Shown here piece by piece: positions 48,507-57,248 of a stretch of 64,000 bases of DNA. The notes below the pieces were generated by a model. That model did not search any database, was not told the origin of the DNA, and was given only the letters and a program-made list of their open reading frames with translations. Source of the stretch: NCEH01 sp043195195 (GTDB lineage Bacteria > Pseudomonadota > Alphaproteobacteria > Rhizobiales > Xanthobacteraceae); assembly GCF_043195195.1 (NCBI RefSeq), contig NZ_JBAFWT010000009.1, positions 89,871-153,870 on the forward strand. Direction: 5' to 3'. A program made the position numbers and the translations under genes. Position 1 is the stretch's first letter; every line of letters starts with the position of its first letter.

Positions 48507-49113
48507 GCGTAGCAGATCGCGTCGATGCGGCTGTTTTGGTGGCGGGCGGAGCTGCGGCGGCTTGGCGCGCGGTACGGAAATCGGCGGCGTTTGCGTAGCT
48601 ATCGCGTCATAGCGTAAAATCAATGGGGATGGCGGGCCGGTAGAGATTCGAACTCCTTAGCCTCGCATTCCATCAAAACAGAAAGTGGTGGCAGCCAAGA
48701 GACAGCGCGCTGAGCGGGGGCGTGTCGACCGCTTGTATATCAGCTTCCGCAAGAGGCTGTTCGATCCGGGCTTCCGCCCGGCACACGACAACGGCGAGTC
48801 GGAGGGGGCGGAGTGTAGAAAGAGCCTAAACTGCCAGGTCTGCGACAAATTCCGAGAGAACAGTTCGTGCAAGGACTTCGAAGGCTGCGTTTTTGAATGG
48901 CTCGCGCCTGACGGTCGCGCGCTCGGGTCAAGACCGACGGTATGGGAAGTGACTCGATCAGCGAGCTCGACATGAGCTACGTGGAATAGAGGCGCGATAG
49001 AGCTTGGGGCCAAAACCGTCTCGATGGTAATTTATCGTTTCTCTTCTATCGTAGTCTTGCTTGCCAAAGCCAAATTCGCACATCATGGAAGCGGCCTCAT
49101 CAGGCTCGTTCAA
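48507..49113. other. Gene-free stretch with a tRNA fragment
   Basis: About 600 bases between a LysR gene and a GntR gene. It holds a tRNA 3' fragment at 48630-48657 and otherwise open frames without recognisable similarity (for example 48685-48975, Cys/Arg-rich, with no ribosome binding site). I do not support a gene here. Confidence 0.5.
48630..48657 (-). other. Possible 3' tRNA fragment (att remnant)
   Basis: Read on the minus strand: T-arm AGGAG-TTCGAAT-CTCTA, then CCGGCCC, discriminator G and CCA. Four of five T-stem pairs form. The D- and anticodon arms are absent. The T-loop and preceding AGGAG are identical to the fragment at 6215-6266, but the acceptor strand differs, so it comes from a different tRNA or has drifted. 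It lies at the edge of the mosaic accessory region, where an integrative element boundary is expected. Confidence 0.5.
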
Positions 49114-50013
49114 CTAAGCTACACGATGAGATTTCGCACGAGCTCGCATCTTGAGCGTGCTGAGTTCATCCAAATGCTTCTTCATGAACTCCGCAGCCGC
49201 GTGACGCCTATCTGCAAGCAGCAGATCGAGAAGCTCGACATGCTCCATGCAGCGCCGACGGGCGCTGTCCCTGTCGAGCATCTGGCGATAGTCGATCAGG
49301 CGACGGAGACGGTCGATACGTTTCAGCGCGTCGATGAAGAAGCTGTTCCGGCTGCACTCGATGATGGCCTCGTGGAGGCCGCTGTTCAGTTCGAACAGGC
49401 GAGCGTCGGATACCCCGTATATGCCGCCATGGATGAGCCACTGCTGCTGCTCTCGACACCTCTCCAGTGTGGGCCGGTTGAGCATGAAGCCTGGTTCCAT
49501 GATGGCGGCGGGCTCGATCAGCAGACGGAACCGGTAGCTGTCCTCATAGGCCTGAAGCGATGTGAGCACCGGCAGAAAGGCCCATCCATTGCCCGGCAGC
49601 CGCTCGATCCATCCCTCGTTCGTCATCCTGCGCAGGATATGGGTCAGCCGGCCGCGTGTGAGCTTGTAGCGACGCAGAAGCTCGTTCTCGGTGATCCGCT
49701 CGGGTAGCCGCCCCGAAACACGGTCATCGGCGATGTCTAGATAGATCTGTTCATCTTCATAGCTCGACGCGGACTCGAACGTCTGAATCTTCTCCCCGTC
49801 TGCCTTGGCGATGATGAAGCCGCCGCGGTCCCCCTGCCGGACGATGCCCGATGCCTCCAGCACCTTGAGTGCATTGCGCACCGGCGACCGGGACACCCGA
49901 AACATCTCGGCCAACCGCCGTTCAGCGAGCCGCTCGCCCTCGCTCAGGCGCTCGGCGTGAATGTGCTCAACGATCTGGGCGACCAGCTGATTGATAAGTG
50001 GGGTTGTCTGCAT
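49114..50013 (-). CDS. GntR-family regulator with two predicted winged helices
   Basis: A 299-residue regulator from ATG 50013 (MQTTPLINQLVAQIVEHIHA). The first winged HTH is residues ~5-70: GERLAERRLAEMFRVSRSPVRNALKVLEASGIVRQGDRGGFII. A second HTH-like block follows at residues ~105-150: LPERITENELLRRYKLTRGRLTHILRRMTNEGWIERLPGNGWAF. The C-terminal part is the FCD effector domain (YRFRLLIEPAAI, ELNSGLHEAIIECSRNSFF, RCMEHVELLDLLLADRRHAA). Ordinary FCD proteins have one HTH and ~230 residues. It is divergent from the dehydrogenase at 50172 and should control the catabolic operon. Confidence 0.88.
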   Translation of the reverse strand: MQTTPLINQLVAQIVEHIHAERLSEGERLAERRLAEMFRVSRSPVRNALKVLEASGIVRQGDRGGFIIAKADGEKIQTFESASSYEDEQIYLDIADDRVSGRLPERITENELLRRYKLTRGRLTHILRRMTNEGWIERLPGNGWAFLPVLTSLQAYEDSYRFRLLIEPAAIMEPGFMLNRPTLERCREQQQWLIHGGIYGVSDARLFELNSGLHEAIIECSRNSFFIDALKRIDRLRRLIDYRQMLDRDSARRRCMEHVELLDLLLADRRHAAAEFMKKHLDELSTLKMRARAKSHRVA

Positions 50014-50060
50014 GCTCGGAATCCAAGGGCACTCCCCTTTTGCCACACGGAAATCTGTAT

Positions 50061-50076
50061 ACCAAATCACGTTGGT
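50061..50076. promoter_or_regulatory. Probable GntR operator
   Basis: ACCAA (50061-50065) and TTGGT (50072-50076) form an inverted repeat with a 6-base spacer; ACCAAAT recurs at 50095. It lies in the 158-base region between the GntR regulator and the divergent dehydrogenase gene. Confidence 0.5.
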
Positions 50077-50171
50077 CTTTTGCCATTGCAAAGTACCAAA
50101 TATGCCCCTATAAGGCATTTCACAACGATAAAAGACCATGCGGCAATGTCCGCGATCTGGGAGCGGCTCAA

Positions 50172-51257
50172 GTGCGAATCCTTGTTCTTCCAGGCGATGG
50201 CATTGGCCCGGAAATCACCGAGGCCACGCTGCGAGCGCTCGACGCGCTCAGCGCTCGCCTCGATCTGAAGTTCGATTTCGATGAGCGGGCCATTGGCCTC
50301 GAGGCGCTGGCCGAGCGCGGCACAACCTTGCCGCTCGAAGTCATCGAGCGAGTGCCGGGGGTAGATGGCGTGATCCTCGGCCCCGTCTCGCACTACGAAT
50401 ATCCGTCGCGGCAGCACGGGGGAATCAATCCTTCCGGAGAATTGCGCACGCATTTCGCGCTCTTCGCCAATATTCGCCCGTGTCGGTCGCGCCCCGAACT
50501 AACCATCCTTCGTCGTCCGATGGATCTCGTCGTGGTGCGCGAGAACACCGAGGGTTTCTATTCCGACCGCAATATGTTTGCCGGCACCGGCGAGTTCATG
50601 CCGGACGAGAACATGGCGCTCTCGATGCGCAAGATCACCGCCAGAGCTTCCGAGCAGGTAGCGCGCGCCGCATTCGACCTCGCCCGCGGGCGGCGCAAGA
50701 AGGTGACAGCAGTTCACAAGGCGAATGTGCTGATGCTCTCTGATGGCCTATTCTTGAGAGAGGTGCGCAAGGTCGCTGCCGAATATCCGGACGTTTTTCT
50801 GGAAGAGTTGATCGTCGATGCGACCGCCGCCCACCTGATCCGCACGCCGGACCGCTTCGACGTCATCGTCACCACTAATATGTTCGGCGACATCCTCTCG
50901 GATGAGGCGTCCGAGCTTTGCGGCAGCCTTGGTCTTGGCGGCTCTATCAGTGTCGGCGACGGCATCTGCGTAGCCCAAGCGCAGCACGGCTCCGCCCCCG
51001 ATATCGCCGGGCGCAACGTCGCGAATCCGACGTCACTGATGCTCTCGGCGGCCATGCTGCTGGACTGGCGCGGGCGCCGTGACGGCAACAAGGCGCTGAT
51101 CGAGGCCGCTGCCGTGCTTGAAAAGGCGATAGGCAAAGTTCTGGGCAACCCGGCGACGCGCACCGCCGATCTTGGCGGCTCGCTTTCCACAGATGCTTTC
51201 ACCGACGCTGTGTGTGCTGCCGTTACCCACCCGTCCGCCGCTGGACAGGCGGCCTGA
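50172..51257 (+). CDS. Isocitrate/isopropylmalate/tartrate dehydrogenase-family enzyme
   Basis: A 361-residue enzyme from GTG 50172, with GGAGCGG upstream. Motifs: ILVLPGDGIGPEITEATLRAL (nucleotide region), LDLVVVRENTEGFYSDRN (substrate loop with Arg and Glu), RKKVTAVHKANVLMLSDGLFLREV (catalytic Lys), and DRFDVIVTTNMFGDILSDEASELCGSLGL (metal-binding Asp residues). This is the beta-decarboxylating dehydrogenase family. The genomic setting with a tricarboxylate-type transporter and a malate/lactate-type dehydrogenase suggests tartrate, D-malate or a similar hydroxy diacid as substrate. First gene of the catabolic operon. Confidence 0.92.
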   Translation: MRILVLPGDGIGPEITEATLRALDALSARLDLKFDFDERAIGLEALAERGTTLPLEVIERVPGVDGVILGPVSHYEYPSRQHGGINPSGELRTHFALFANIRPCRSRPELTILRRPMDLVVVRENTEGFYSDRNMFAGTGEFMPDENMALSMRKITARASEQVARAAFDLARGRRKKVTAVHKANVLMLSDGLFLREVRKVAAEYPDVFLEELIVDATAAHLIRTPDRFDVIVTTNMFGDILSDEASELCGSLGLGGSISVGDGICVAQAQHGSAPDIAGRNVANPTSLMLSAAMLLDWRGRRDGNKALIEAAAVLEKAIGKVLGNPATRTADLGGSLSTDAFTDAVCAAVTHPSAAGQAA

Positions 51258-51286
51258 GTTCCAACACTCAACCGAACGGTTCCGAG

Positions 51287-52663
51287 ATGCTCGTATCCAT
51301 CAACCCCGCCGATGGCGCCGAACTGGCGCGCTATCCGCTCCACAGCGCGCAGGATGTGGAAGACGCGCTAGCCGATGCCGCGACCGCGCAGGCGGCATGG
51401 CGGCAGGTTCCCATTCTCGAGCGCGTTGGCTTGCTGCGCCGTATGGCGAGCGTGCTGCGCGCGAACAAGTCCGCCTACGCCCGCATGATCACACAGGAGA
51501 TGGGTAAGCCGCTGGTCGAGGCAGAGGGCGAGATCGAGAAGTGCGCGTGGAATTGCGACTTCTATGCAGATGAGGCGCCGGTTTTCCTCGCTGATGAGAT
51601 CATCGCCTCGTCTGCATCTCATAGCGCCGTCGTGTTCGACCCGCTCGGCGTCGTGCTGGCGATCATGCCGTGGAACTACCCGTTCTGGCAGTTCTTCCGT
51701 TTTGCCGCGCCTGCCTTTGCCGCGGGCAATGGCGCCCTTCTCAAGCATGCCAACAATGTGCCGCGCTGCGCACTGGCGATTGACGAGGTGATGCGCGAAG
51801 CAGGGTGTCCCGACGGGTTGTTCCGGACGCTGCTGATCGACGCCGGCTCTGTCGCCGGGCTGATCGCCGACGACCGGATCGCGGCTGTCACGCTGACCGG
51901 CTCGACCGAGGTTGGCGCAATCGTCGCGGCGCAGGCCGGCAAGGCGCTCAAGAAGCAAGTGCTGGAGCTTGGCGGGTCGGATCCCTTCATCGTGCTCTCG
52001 GACGCCGATGTCGAGGCCGCCGCAACCATGGCGGTAAAGGCCCGTTATGTGAACGTCGGGCAGAGTTGCGTGAACGCCAAGCGTTTCATCGTCGACCATG
52101 CGGTAGCGGACAGCTTCGTCGAGGCATTCTGCCGCCATGCCGCTGCCCTCAGGATGGGGGACCCGCTCCAGCAGGGCGTGTCTATCGGACCTATGGCGCG
52201 CGCCAATCTACGCGCCACGCTTCACGATCAGGTGGAACGCAGCGTCGCGGCTGGTGCGATCCTGAAGATGGGCGGCCAGATGGTCAACCGCCCGGGCTTC
52301 TTCTATCCGGCAACCGTCCTCGACAACGTGACGCGGGAGATGGCGGCTTTCCGCGAGGAAACCTTTGGTCCGGTCGCCGCCATAATCCGTGTCGACGGGG
52401 CTGATGAGGCGATCCGTCTCGCCAACGACACCGAGTTCGGCCTCGGTGCGGCGCTCTGGACCGCCGATGTCGAATCCGGCCAACGCCTCGCACGGACGAT
52501 CGATGCCGGCGCCGTCTTCATCAATGGCATGGTCGCTTCTGATCCCCGTCTACCCTTCGGCGGTATCAAGCGGTCCGGCTATGGCCGGGAACTCGGCTCC
52601 TACGGCATCCGCGAATTCGTGAACCTCAAGACCCTCTGGGTCGGCCCCGTGAAGGCAGCCTGA
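51287..52663 (+). CDS. Succinate-semialdehyde-type aldehyde dehydrogenase
   Basis: A 458-residue ALDH. Motifs: FDPLGVVLAIMPWNYPFWQFFRFAAPAFAAGN (Asn), LLKHANNVP, VTLTGSTEVGAIVAAQAG, catalytic Glu in LELGGSDPFIVLSDADVE, and catalytic Cys in NVGQSCVNAKRFIV. The end FGGIKRSGYGRELGSYGIREFVN is typical of the GabD/NAD-semialdehyde group. It lies 29 bases after the dehydrogenase gene. It would oxidise a short-chain semialdehyde, for example tartronate or succinate semialdehyde, formed in this pathway. Confidence 0.93.
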   Translation: MLVSINPADGAELARYPLHSAQDVEDALADAATAQAAWRQVPILERVGLLRRMASVLRANKSAYARMITQEMGKPLVEAEGEIEKCAWNCDFYADEAPVFLADEIIASSASHSAVVFDPLGVVLAIMPWNYPFWQFFRFAAPAFAAGNGALLKHANNVPRCALAIDEVMREAGCPDGLFRTLLIDAGSVAGLIADDRIAAVTLTGSTEVGAIVAAQAGKALKKQVLELGGSDPFIVLSDADVEAAATMAVKARYVNVGQSCVNAKRFIVDHAVADSFVEAFCRHAAALRMGDPLQQGVSIGPMARANLRATLHDQVERSVAAGAILKMGGQMVNRPGFFYPATVLDNVTREMAAFREETFGPVAAIIRVDGADEAIRLANDTEFGLGAALWTADVESGQRLARTIDAGAVFINGMVASDPRLPFGGIKRSGYGRELGSYGIREFVNLKTLWVGPVKAA

Positions 52664-52664
52664 A

Positions 52665-53081
52665 ATGACCAATACCCATCCAACCGGCGCGGTGCTGCGC
52701 CCCTCCGAAATCAAGCCGCGCGAACGTGGCAGCGGCGCGCGCACCGTGCCGCTCGTCACCCGCCGCATCGGTTCGACCAGCCTGATCAACGGCATCACCG
52801 CTTTTGAGGGTGGCGCGTCGATCCCGATCCACACCCATAATTGCGAGGAGAGCGTGATGGTGCTGGAGGGTCATGCCATCGCGACCCTCGACGGTGTCGA
52901 GCACTACCTCGGTCCACAGGAGACCACGTGGATCGCGGCGAACGTGCCACACAACTTCCGCAACGCGTCGGCGACCGAGCCGATGAAGATCTTCTGGACC
53001 TACGCGTCCATCGACGCCACCCGCACCAACGTCGCCACCGGCGACACCCGCACCATTGATGCAGAACACGACGCCAAATAG
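52665..53081 (+). CDS. Cupin-domain protein
   Basis: A 138-residue cupin starting 1 base after the ALDH stop. Motif 1: GGASIPIHTHNCEESVMVLEGHAIA (HxH, E); motif 2: IAANVPHNFRNASATEPMKIFWTY (final His). Metal ligands are complete. It is probably a sugar-acid isomerase, decarboxylase or sensor-like protein. It is tightly coupled to the dehydrogenase genes before it and the transporter after it. Confidence 0.85.
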   Translation: MTNTHPTGAVLRPSEIKPRERGSGARTVPLVTRRIGSTSLINGITAFEGGASIPIHTHNCEESVMVLEGHAIATLDGVEHYLGPQETTWIAANVPHNFRNASATEPMKIFWTYASIDATRTNVATGDTRTIDAEHDAK

Positions 53082-53170
53082 GCGCGAGTGACCAGAGTTC
53101 CGCCTGACGGAGCTCCCAAAAGAAGAAAAGACGCCAAATCAAACAATCACATACCCTTAGGGAGGGAATA

Positions 53171-54148
53171 ATGATCGCTATGGATCGCCGCCAGTTTTCC
53201 GTTCTCGCGACCGCAGCCATCGCTTCGCTGACGGTAGGCACTTCGCCGCTGCTGGCGGAGGAGGTGAAGGGGCTTGAACTCCTTGCCCCCAGTGCTCCGG
53301 GCAGCGGTTATGACCAGCTCGCGCGCAGCATGCAGATCGTGCTTCAGGAAAAGAAACTTGCCTCAGGCGTTCAGGTCCAGAACGTCGCCGGCGGCGGCGG
53401 CACGGTCGGCCTGTCGCAGTTCATCACCAGCCGCAAGCGGGCACCGAGCATTCTGGTGTTCGGTTTTGCGCTGGTCGGCGGCATCATCACCACCAAATCG
53501 GCGGTGACGCTGAACCAGGTCGTACCGCTCGCCCGGCTGATGGGCGAGACCAACGTCATCGTTGTTCCCGCGAGTTCAGACATCAAGACGATGGCCGATC
53601 TTGTGGCCAAGCTGAAGGCCAATCCGCAGGCGGTGTCGTGGGCGGGCGGTTCTATCGGCGGCATCGACCATGTGATGGTCGGCCTGATCGCCAAAGCCGT
53701 GGGCGTCGATCCGACCAAGGTCAACTATGTCGTGCACGCCGGCGGCGGCGAAGTACTCGCCTCCACGCTTGGCGGCCATGCCACGGTCGGCATCAGCGGC
53801 TTCGAGGAATTCCGCAGCCAGATCGAGGCTGGCAAGCTCCGCGCGCTGGCGATCTCGTCGGGCGAGCGCATGCCAGACGTGAAAGTGCCCACGCTGAAAG
53901 AGGGCGGCGTCGATCTCGCCATTATGAACTGGCGCGGCCTTGCCGTTCACGCCTCGACCTCGGAGGAGGAGAAGAAGGCGCTCGCCGAGATGATCGCGGC
54001 AATGGTCAAGACCGAGGAATGGAAGGCGGTGCTTCAGAAGCGCGGCTGGATCGACGCCTATCTCCCCCCTGCCGAGTTCGCGAGCTTCCTGAAGCAGGAA
54101 CAGGTTCGCGTGGCGACGGCGCTCAAAGACGTCGGCCTGACCCAATAG
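53171..54148 (+). CDS. tctC: Tripartite tricarboxylate transporter binding protein (TctC)
   Basis: A 325-residue periplasmic protein. The N-terminus MIAMDRRQFSVLATAAIASL is a signal sequence with twin Arg, and cleavage is likely after LLA near residue 29. The Bug/TctC fold is shown by KGLELLAPSAPGSGYDQLARSMQIVL, NVAGGGGTVGLSQFI, GGSIGGIDHVMVG and GGGEVLASTLGGHATVGISGFEEF. It binds an organic acid and feeds TctA/TctB encoded next. GGGAGGGAATA precedes ATG 53171. Confidence 0.93.
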   Translation: MIAMDRRQFSVLATAAIASLTVGTSPLLAEEVKGLELLAPSAPGSGYDQLARSMQIVLQEKKLASGVQVQNVAGGGGTVGLSQFITSRKRAPSILVFGFALVGGIITTKSAVTLNQVVPLARLMGETNVIVVPASSDIKTMADLVAKLKANPQAVSWAGGSIGGIDHVMVGLIAKAVGVDPTKVNYVVHAGGGEVLASTLGGHATVGISGFEEFRSQIEAGKLRALAISSGERMPDVKVPTLKEGGVDLAIMNWRGLAVHASTSEEEKKALAEMIAAMVKTEEWKAVLQKRGWIDAYLPPAEFASFLKQEQVRVATALKDVGLTQ

Positions 54149-54167
54149 TCGATCTGGAGAACCGGCG

Positions 54168-54659
54168 ATGACGACAGAAAAGGGCCTGCGACTTGGAGAA
54201 GTCGCCTTCGGCCTGGCGGTACTGGCGCTTGGCGTCTTTATCGCCTTCGAAACCTGGACAATGCCTGGGGTGGGTGCGGCGACAACCGTTGGCCCCCACC
54301 TGTTCCCCGGCCTCGTTGCCGCAGGACTGATCCTTGTCGGCTTGTGGCTGCAGCTTGAGGCCGTTACCACCGGTCCGGTCGAGGCCGATGGAATCGAGAT
54401 CGACTGGCCGTCCTTTTCGCTGGTGGCGAGCGGCCTGCTGCTCCAGATCGTTTTGCTGGAAACGCTCGGCTGGATACTCGCCGGTACGCTGCTGTTCGTC
54501 ATGACAGCGCGCGCCTTCGGCAGCCGCCGCTATCTCACGAACGCCCTGATTGGTCTCGCGCTCACGATACTGACCCTCGTGGTGTTCGACCTGGGTCTGG
54601 ATCTCGAGCTTCCCGTCGGTTCGCTCTTCGAGCCGCTGCTCGACGCCCTTCGGAAGTAG
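54168..54659 (+). CDS. tctB: Tripartite tricarboxylate transporter small subunit (TctB)
   Basis: A 163-residue membrane protein with four hydrophobic segments: LGEVAFGLAVLALGVFIAFETW, LFPGLVAAGLILVGLWLQLEA, FSLVASGLLLQIVLLETLGWILAGTLLFVMTARAFG and ALIGLALTILTLVVFDLGL. This matches TctB in length and topology. It lies between tctC (19 bases) and tctA (6 bases). It supports the large TctA channel. Confidence 0.9.
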   Translation: MTTEKGLRLGEVAFGLAVLALGVFIAFETWTMPGVGAATTVGPHLFPGLVAAGLILVGLWLQLEAVTTGPVEADGIEIDWPSFSLVASGLLLQIVLLETLGWILAGTLLFVMTARAFGSRRYLTNALIGLALTILTLVVFDLGLDLELPVGSLFEPLLDALRK

Positions 54660-54665
54660 ATCATT

Positions 54666-56186
54666 ATGGATACGCTCAGCGCCCTGTTCCACGGCTTCTC
54701 CGTGGCGCTCACGCCTTACAACCTCATGTGGTCGGCGATCGGCGTGACGCTCGGCACCGCGATCGGCGTCCTGCCCGGCATCGGCCCGGCGCTCACTGTC
54801 GCGCTGCTGCTGCCGGTCACCTACAATCTCGACCCGACCAGCGCCTTCATTATGTTCGCCGGCATCTTTTACGGCGCAATGTATGGCGGATCGACCACCT
54901 CCATCCTGCTGAACACGCCCGGCGAGAGCGCGTCCATCGTCACCGCACTCGACGGCCACGCTATGGCGCGCAAGGGACGCGGCGCTCAGGCGCTGGCGAC
55001 AGCGGCGATCGGCTCCTTCGTCGCCGGCACAATCGCGACGGTCGCGCTGACCTTCGTCGCGCCGCTGATGGTGCGCATCGCACTCGCCTTCGGACCGGCG
55101 GAATATTTCGCCCTCATGGTGCTGGCGCTGACCACGGTCACGGCGGTGCTGGGTGACTCCCTGCCGCGTGGGCTCGCCAGTCTGTTCTTCGGCCTCGCCC
55201 TCGGCCTCGTCGGCATTGACCTGCAGACCGGGCAAGCACGTTTCGCGCTCGGCATACCGGAACTGCTCGACGGCATTGACGTCGTCGTAGTGGCTGTAGG
55301 TCTCTTTGCGGTCGGCGAGACGCTCTACAACGCCGCGCGGCATCGCTTTGAGCCCGAAGAGATGTACGATCTCAAGGGTTCCAAATGGATGAGCCGCGAG
55401 GACTGGGCCCGCTCATGGAAGCCCTGGCTGCGCGGCACCGCCATCGGCTTTCCTATCGGCGCGCTACCGGCAGGCGGCAGCGAAATCCCGACCTTCCTGT
55501 CCTATCTGATCGAGAAGCGGCTCTCCAAGCACCCCGAAGAGTTCGGTCACGGCGCCATCGAGGCCGTCGCCGGTCCGGAAGCCGCCAATAATGCTTCGGC
55601 GGCCGGCGTGCTGGCGCCGCTGCTGGCGCTCGGTTTGCCGACCTCGGCCACCGCAGCCATCATGCTCGCCGCCTTCCAGCAATATGGCCTGCAACCAGGC
55701 CCGCTGCTGTTCGAGAACAATTCGAGCCTCGTCTGGGGCCTGATCGCCAGCCTCTATATTGGCAACGTGCTGCTGCTGGTTCTCAATCTGCCGATGGCCG
55801 GTGTGTGGGTGAAGCTGCTCATGATCCCGCGGCCCTGGCTTTATGCCGGCATCCTGATCTTCGCGACCATGGGCGCCTACACGCTCAACAACAATCTAGT
55901 CGATCTCGTGATCCTCTGGGTGATCGGGCTCATCGGCTTCGGCATGCGCGTGCTCGATATTCCTGTCGCTCCCTGCATCGTTGGCCTGATCCTTGGTCCG
56001 ATGGCGGAGCAGCAGTTTCGCCGGGCGCTGGCGATCAGCCAGGGCGACCTCTCCGTCTTCGTCACCCATCCGATTTCGCTGGGGCTGCTGCTGATCGGCC
56101 TTCTCCTCATCCTCGTGCCGGTACTGCTGCGCCGGCGCCGGGCGGCGAGCCACCCCGCAACCGATCTCACACGAGAGGCCCAATGA
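54666..56186 (+). CDS. tctA: Tripartite tricarboxylate transporter large subunit (TctA)
   Basis: A 506-residue membrane protein with about twelve hydrophobic segments. Diagnostic motifs are IGVLPGIGPALTVALLLPVTYNLDPTSAFIMFAGIFYGAMYGGSTTSILLNTPGESASIVTALDGHAMARKGRGAQALATAAIGSFVAGTIA and ALGLPTSATAAIMLAAFQQYGLQPGPLLF. It forms the translocation channel of the TTT importer. The stop overlaps the next dehydrogenase start by 4 bases (ATGA), so transporter and catabolism are one operon. Confidence 0.95.
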   Translation: MDTLSALFHGFSVALTPYNLMWSAIGVTLGTAIGVLPGIGPALTVALLLPVTYNLDPTSAFIMFAGIFYGAMYGGSTTSILLNTPGESASIVTALDGHAMARKGRGAQALATAAIGSFVAGTIATVALTFVAPLMVRIALAFGPAEYFALMVLALTTVTAVLGDSLPRGLASLFFGLALGLVGIDLQTGQARFALGIPELLDGIDVVVVAVGLFAVGETLYNAARHRFEPEEMYDLKGSKWMSREDWARSWKPWLRGTAIGFPIGALPAGGSEIPTFLSYLIEKRLSKHPEEFGHGAIEAVAGPEAANNASAAGVLAPLLALGLPTSATAAIMLAAFQQYGLQPGPLLFENNSSLVWGLIASLYIGNVLLLVLNLPMAGVWVKLLMIPRPWLYAGILIFATMGAYTLNNNLVDLVILWVIGLIGFGMRVLDIPVAPCIVGLILGPMAEQQFRRALAISQGDLSVFVTHPISLGLLLIGLLLILVPVLLRRRRAASHPATDLTREAQ

Positions 56187-57238
56187 AGCCGTCCCATCTC
56201 ATCAAGGCCGACGATCTGCTGCACTTCTCGACGGCAATCTACGTCGCCGCCGGGCTTGCGGAGGCCGATGCGCGGCTGTGCGCCGACACGCTGGTACAGG
56301 CCGATCTATGGGGGCACCAGTCCCACGGCGTCATGCGCCTGCCCTGGTATGTCGCGCGACTCAGATCGGGCGCCGTCAAGGCGGACGCCGTTCCCGAATG
56401 CCTTATCGATGCCGGCGCGATCGCCGTCATCGATGGCCACGACGCCATGGGGCAGGTCCTGGCGGAGCGCGGCATGCGCCAGGCGATCCGCCGCGCCAAG
56501 GCGCATGGGGTCGGCGTGGTGGCGCTGCGCAACTCCAATCATTTCGGCACGGCGATGTATTTCACGCTGCTGGCCGCAAACCAGGGATGCGTCGCCTTCC
56601 TTTCGACCAACGCCAGCCCGGCGATGGCGCCGTGGGGCGGCCGGGGCAAGACGGTGGGGACGAATCCCTGGTCGTGGGCGGCTCCCGCAGGCCGGCACGC
56701 GCCGATGGTCCTCGACATTGCCAATACGAGTGTGGCCCGCGGCAAGATCTATCTCGCTCAGCAGAAGAGGCTCGCCATTCCCGAAGGCTGGGCCATCAAT
56801 GCCGAGGGAGAGCCGACGACCGATCCTGCCGATGCGCTCAAGGGTGTCACGCTGCCGATGGCGCAGCACAAGGGCTACGCCATCGCCGTGATGATGGACA
56901 TGTTGTCTGGCGTGCTCACAGGCAGCGCCTTCGGCACCGGTGTGAGCGGCCCCTACCAGGCCGAGCGTCGGGGCGGGACGGGTCATTTCATGATCGCCCT
57001 CGACATTGCCGCCTTTCAATCGCCAGCCGAGTTCGGCGAGCGCATGGATCGGCTCATCGACGAACTGAAATCCGTGCCACTGGCAAAGGGTTTCGACGAG
57101 ATCGTCTATCCGGGCGAACTCGAGGCCCGGAACGATGCGATGCACCGGGCGCACGGCATCCTCCTCCCGGCGGACACGGTGAAGGACCTCGGGCGTCTCG
57201 CCGACGAGACCGGATGCAGATCTCCATTCGCCAATTGA
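56183..57238 (+). CDS. Malate/L-lactate dehydrogenase-family (Ldh_2) oxidoreductase
   Basis: A 351-residue NAD(P)-dependent enzyme of the Ldh_2 fold: ADLWGHQSHGVMRLPWYVARLRSGAV with the catalytic His, GVVALRNSNHFGTAMYFTLLAANQGCVAFLSTNASPAMAPWGGRGKTVGTNPWSWAAPAG (nucleotide and substrate region), VLDIANTSVARGKIYLAQQ, and QHKGYAIAVMMDMLSGVLTGSAFGTGV. Members oxidise hydroxy acids such as malate, sulfolactate, 2,3-diketogulonate or tartronate. It overlaps tctA by 4 bases, which suggests that it acts on the imported acid. Confidence 0.92.
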   Translation: MKPSHLIKADDLLHFSTAIYVAAGLAEADARLCADTLVQADLWGHQSHGVMRLPWYVARLRSGAVKADAVPECLIDAGAIAVIDGHDAMGQVLAERGMRQAIRRAKAHGVGVVALRNSNHFGTAMYFTLLAANQGCVAFLSTNASPAMAPWGGRGKTVGTNPWSWAAPAGRHAPMVLDIANTSVARGKIYLAQQKRLAIPEGWAINAEGEPTTDPADALKGVTLPMAQHKGYAIAVMMDMLSGVLTGSAFGTGVSGPYQAERRGGTGHFMIALDIAAFQSPAEFGERMDRLIDELKSVPLAKGFDEIVYPGELEARNDAMHRAHGILLPADTVKDLGRLADETGCRSPFAN

Positions 57239-57248
57239 GGACGGTTCG

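Noticed and set aside
48685..48975. Possible Cys-containing 96-residue gene
   Set aside because: No ribosome binding site, no recognisable family and low-complexity Arg-rich ends; support was too weak to list it.
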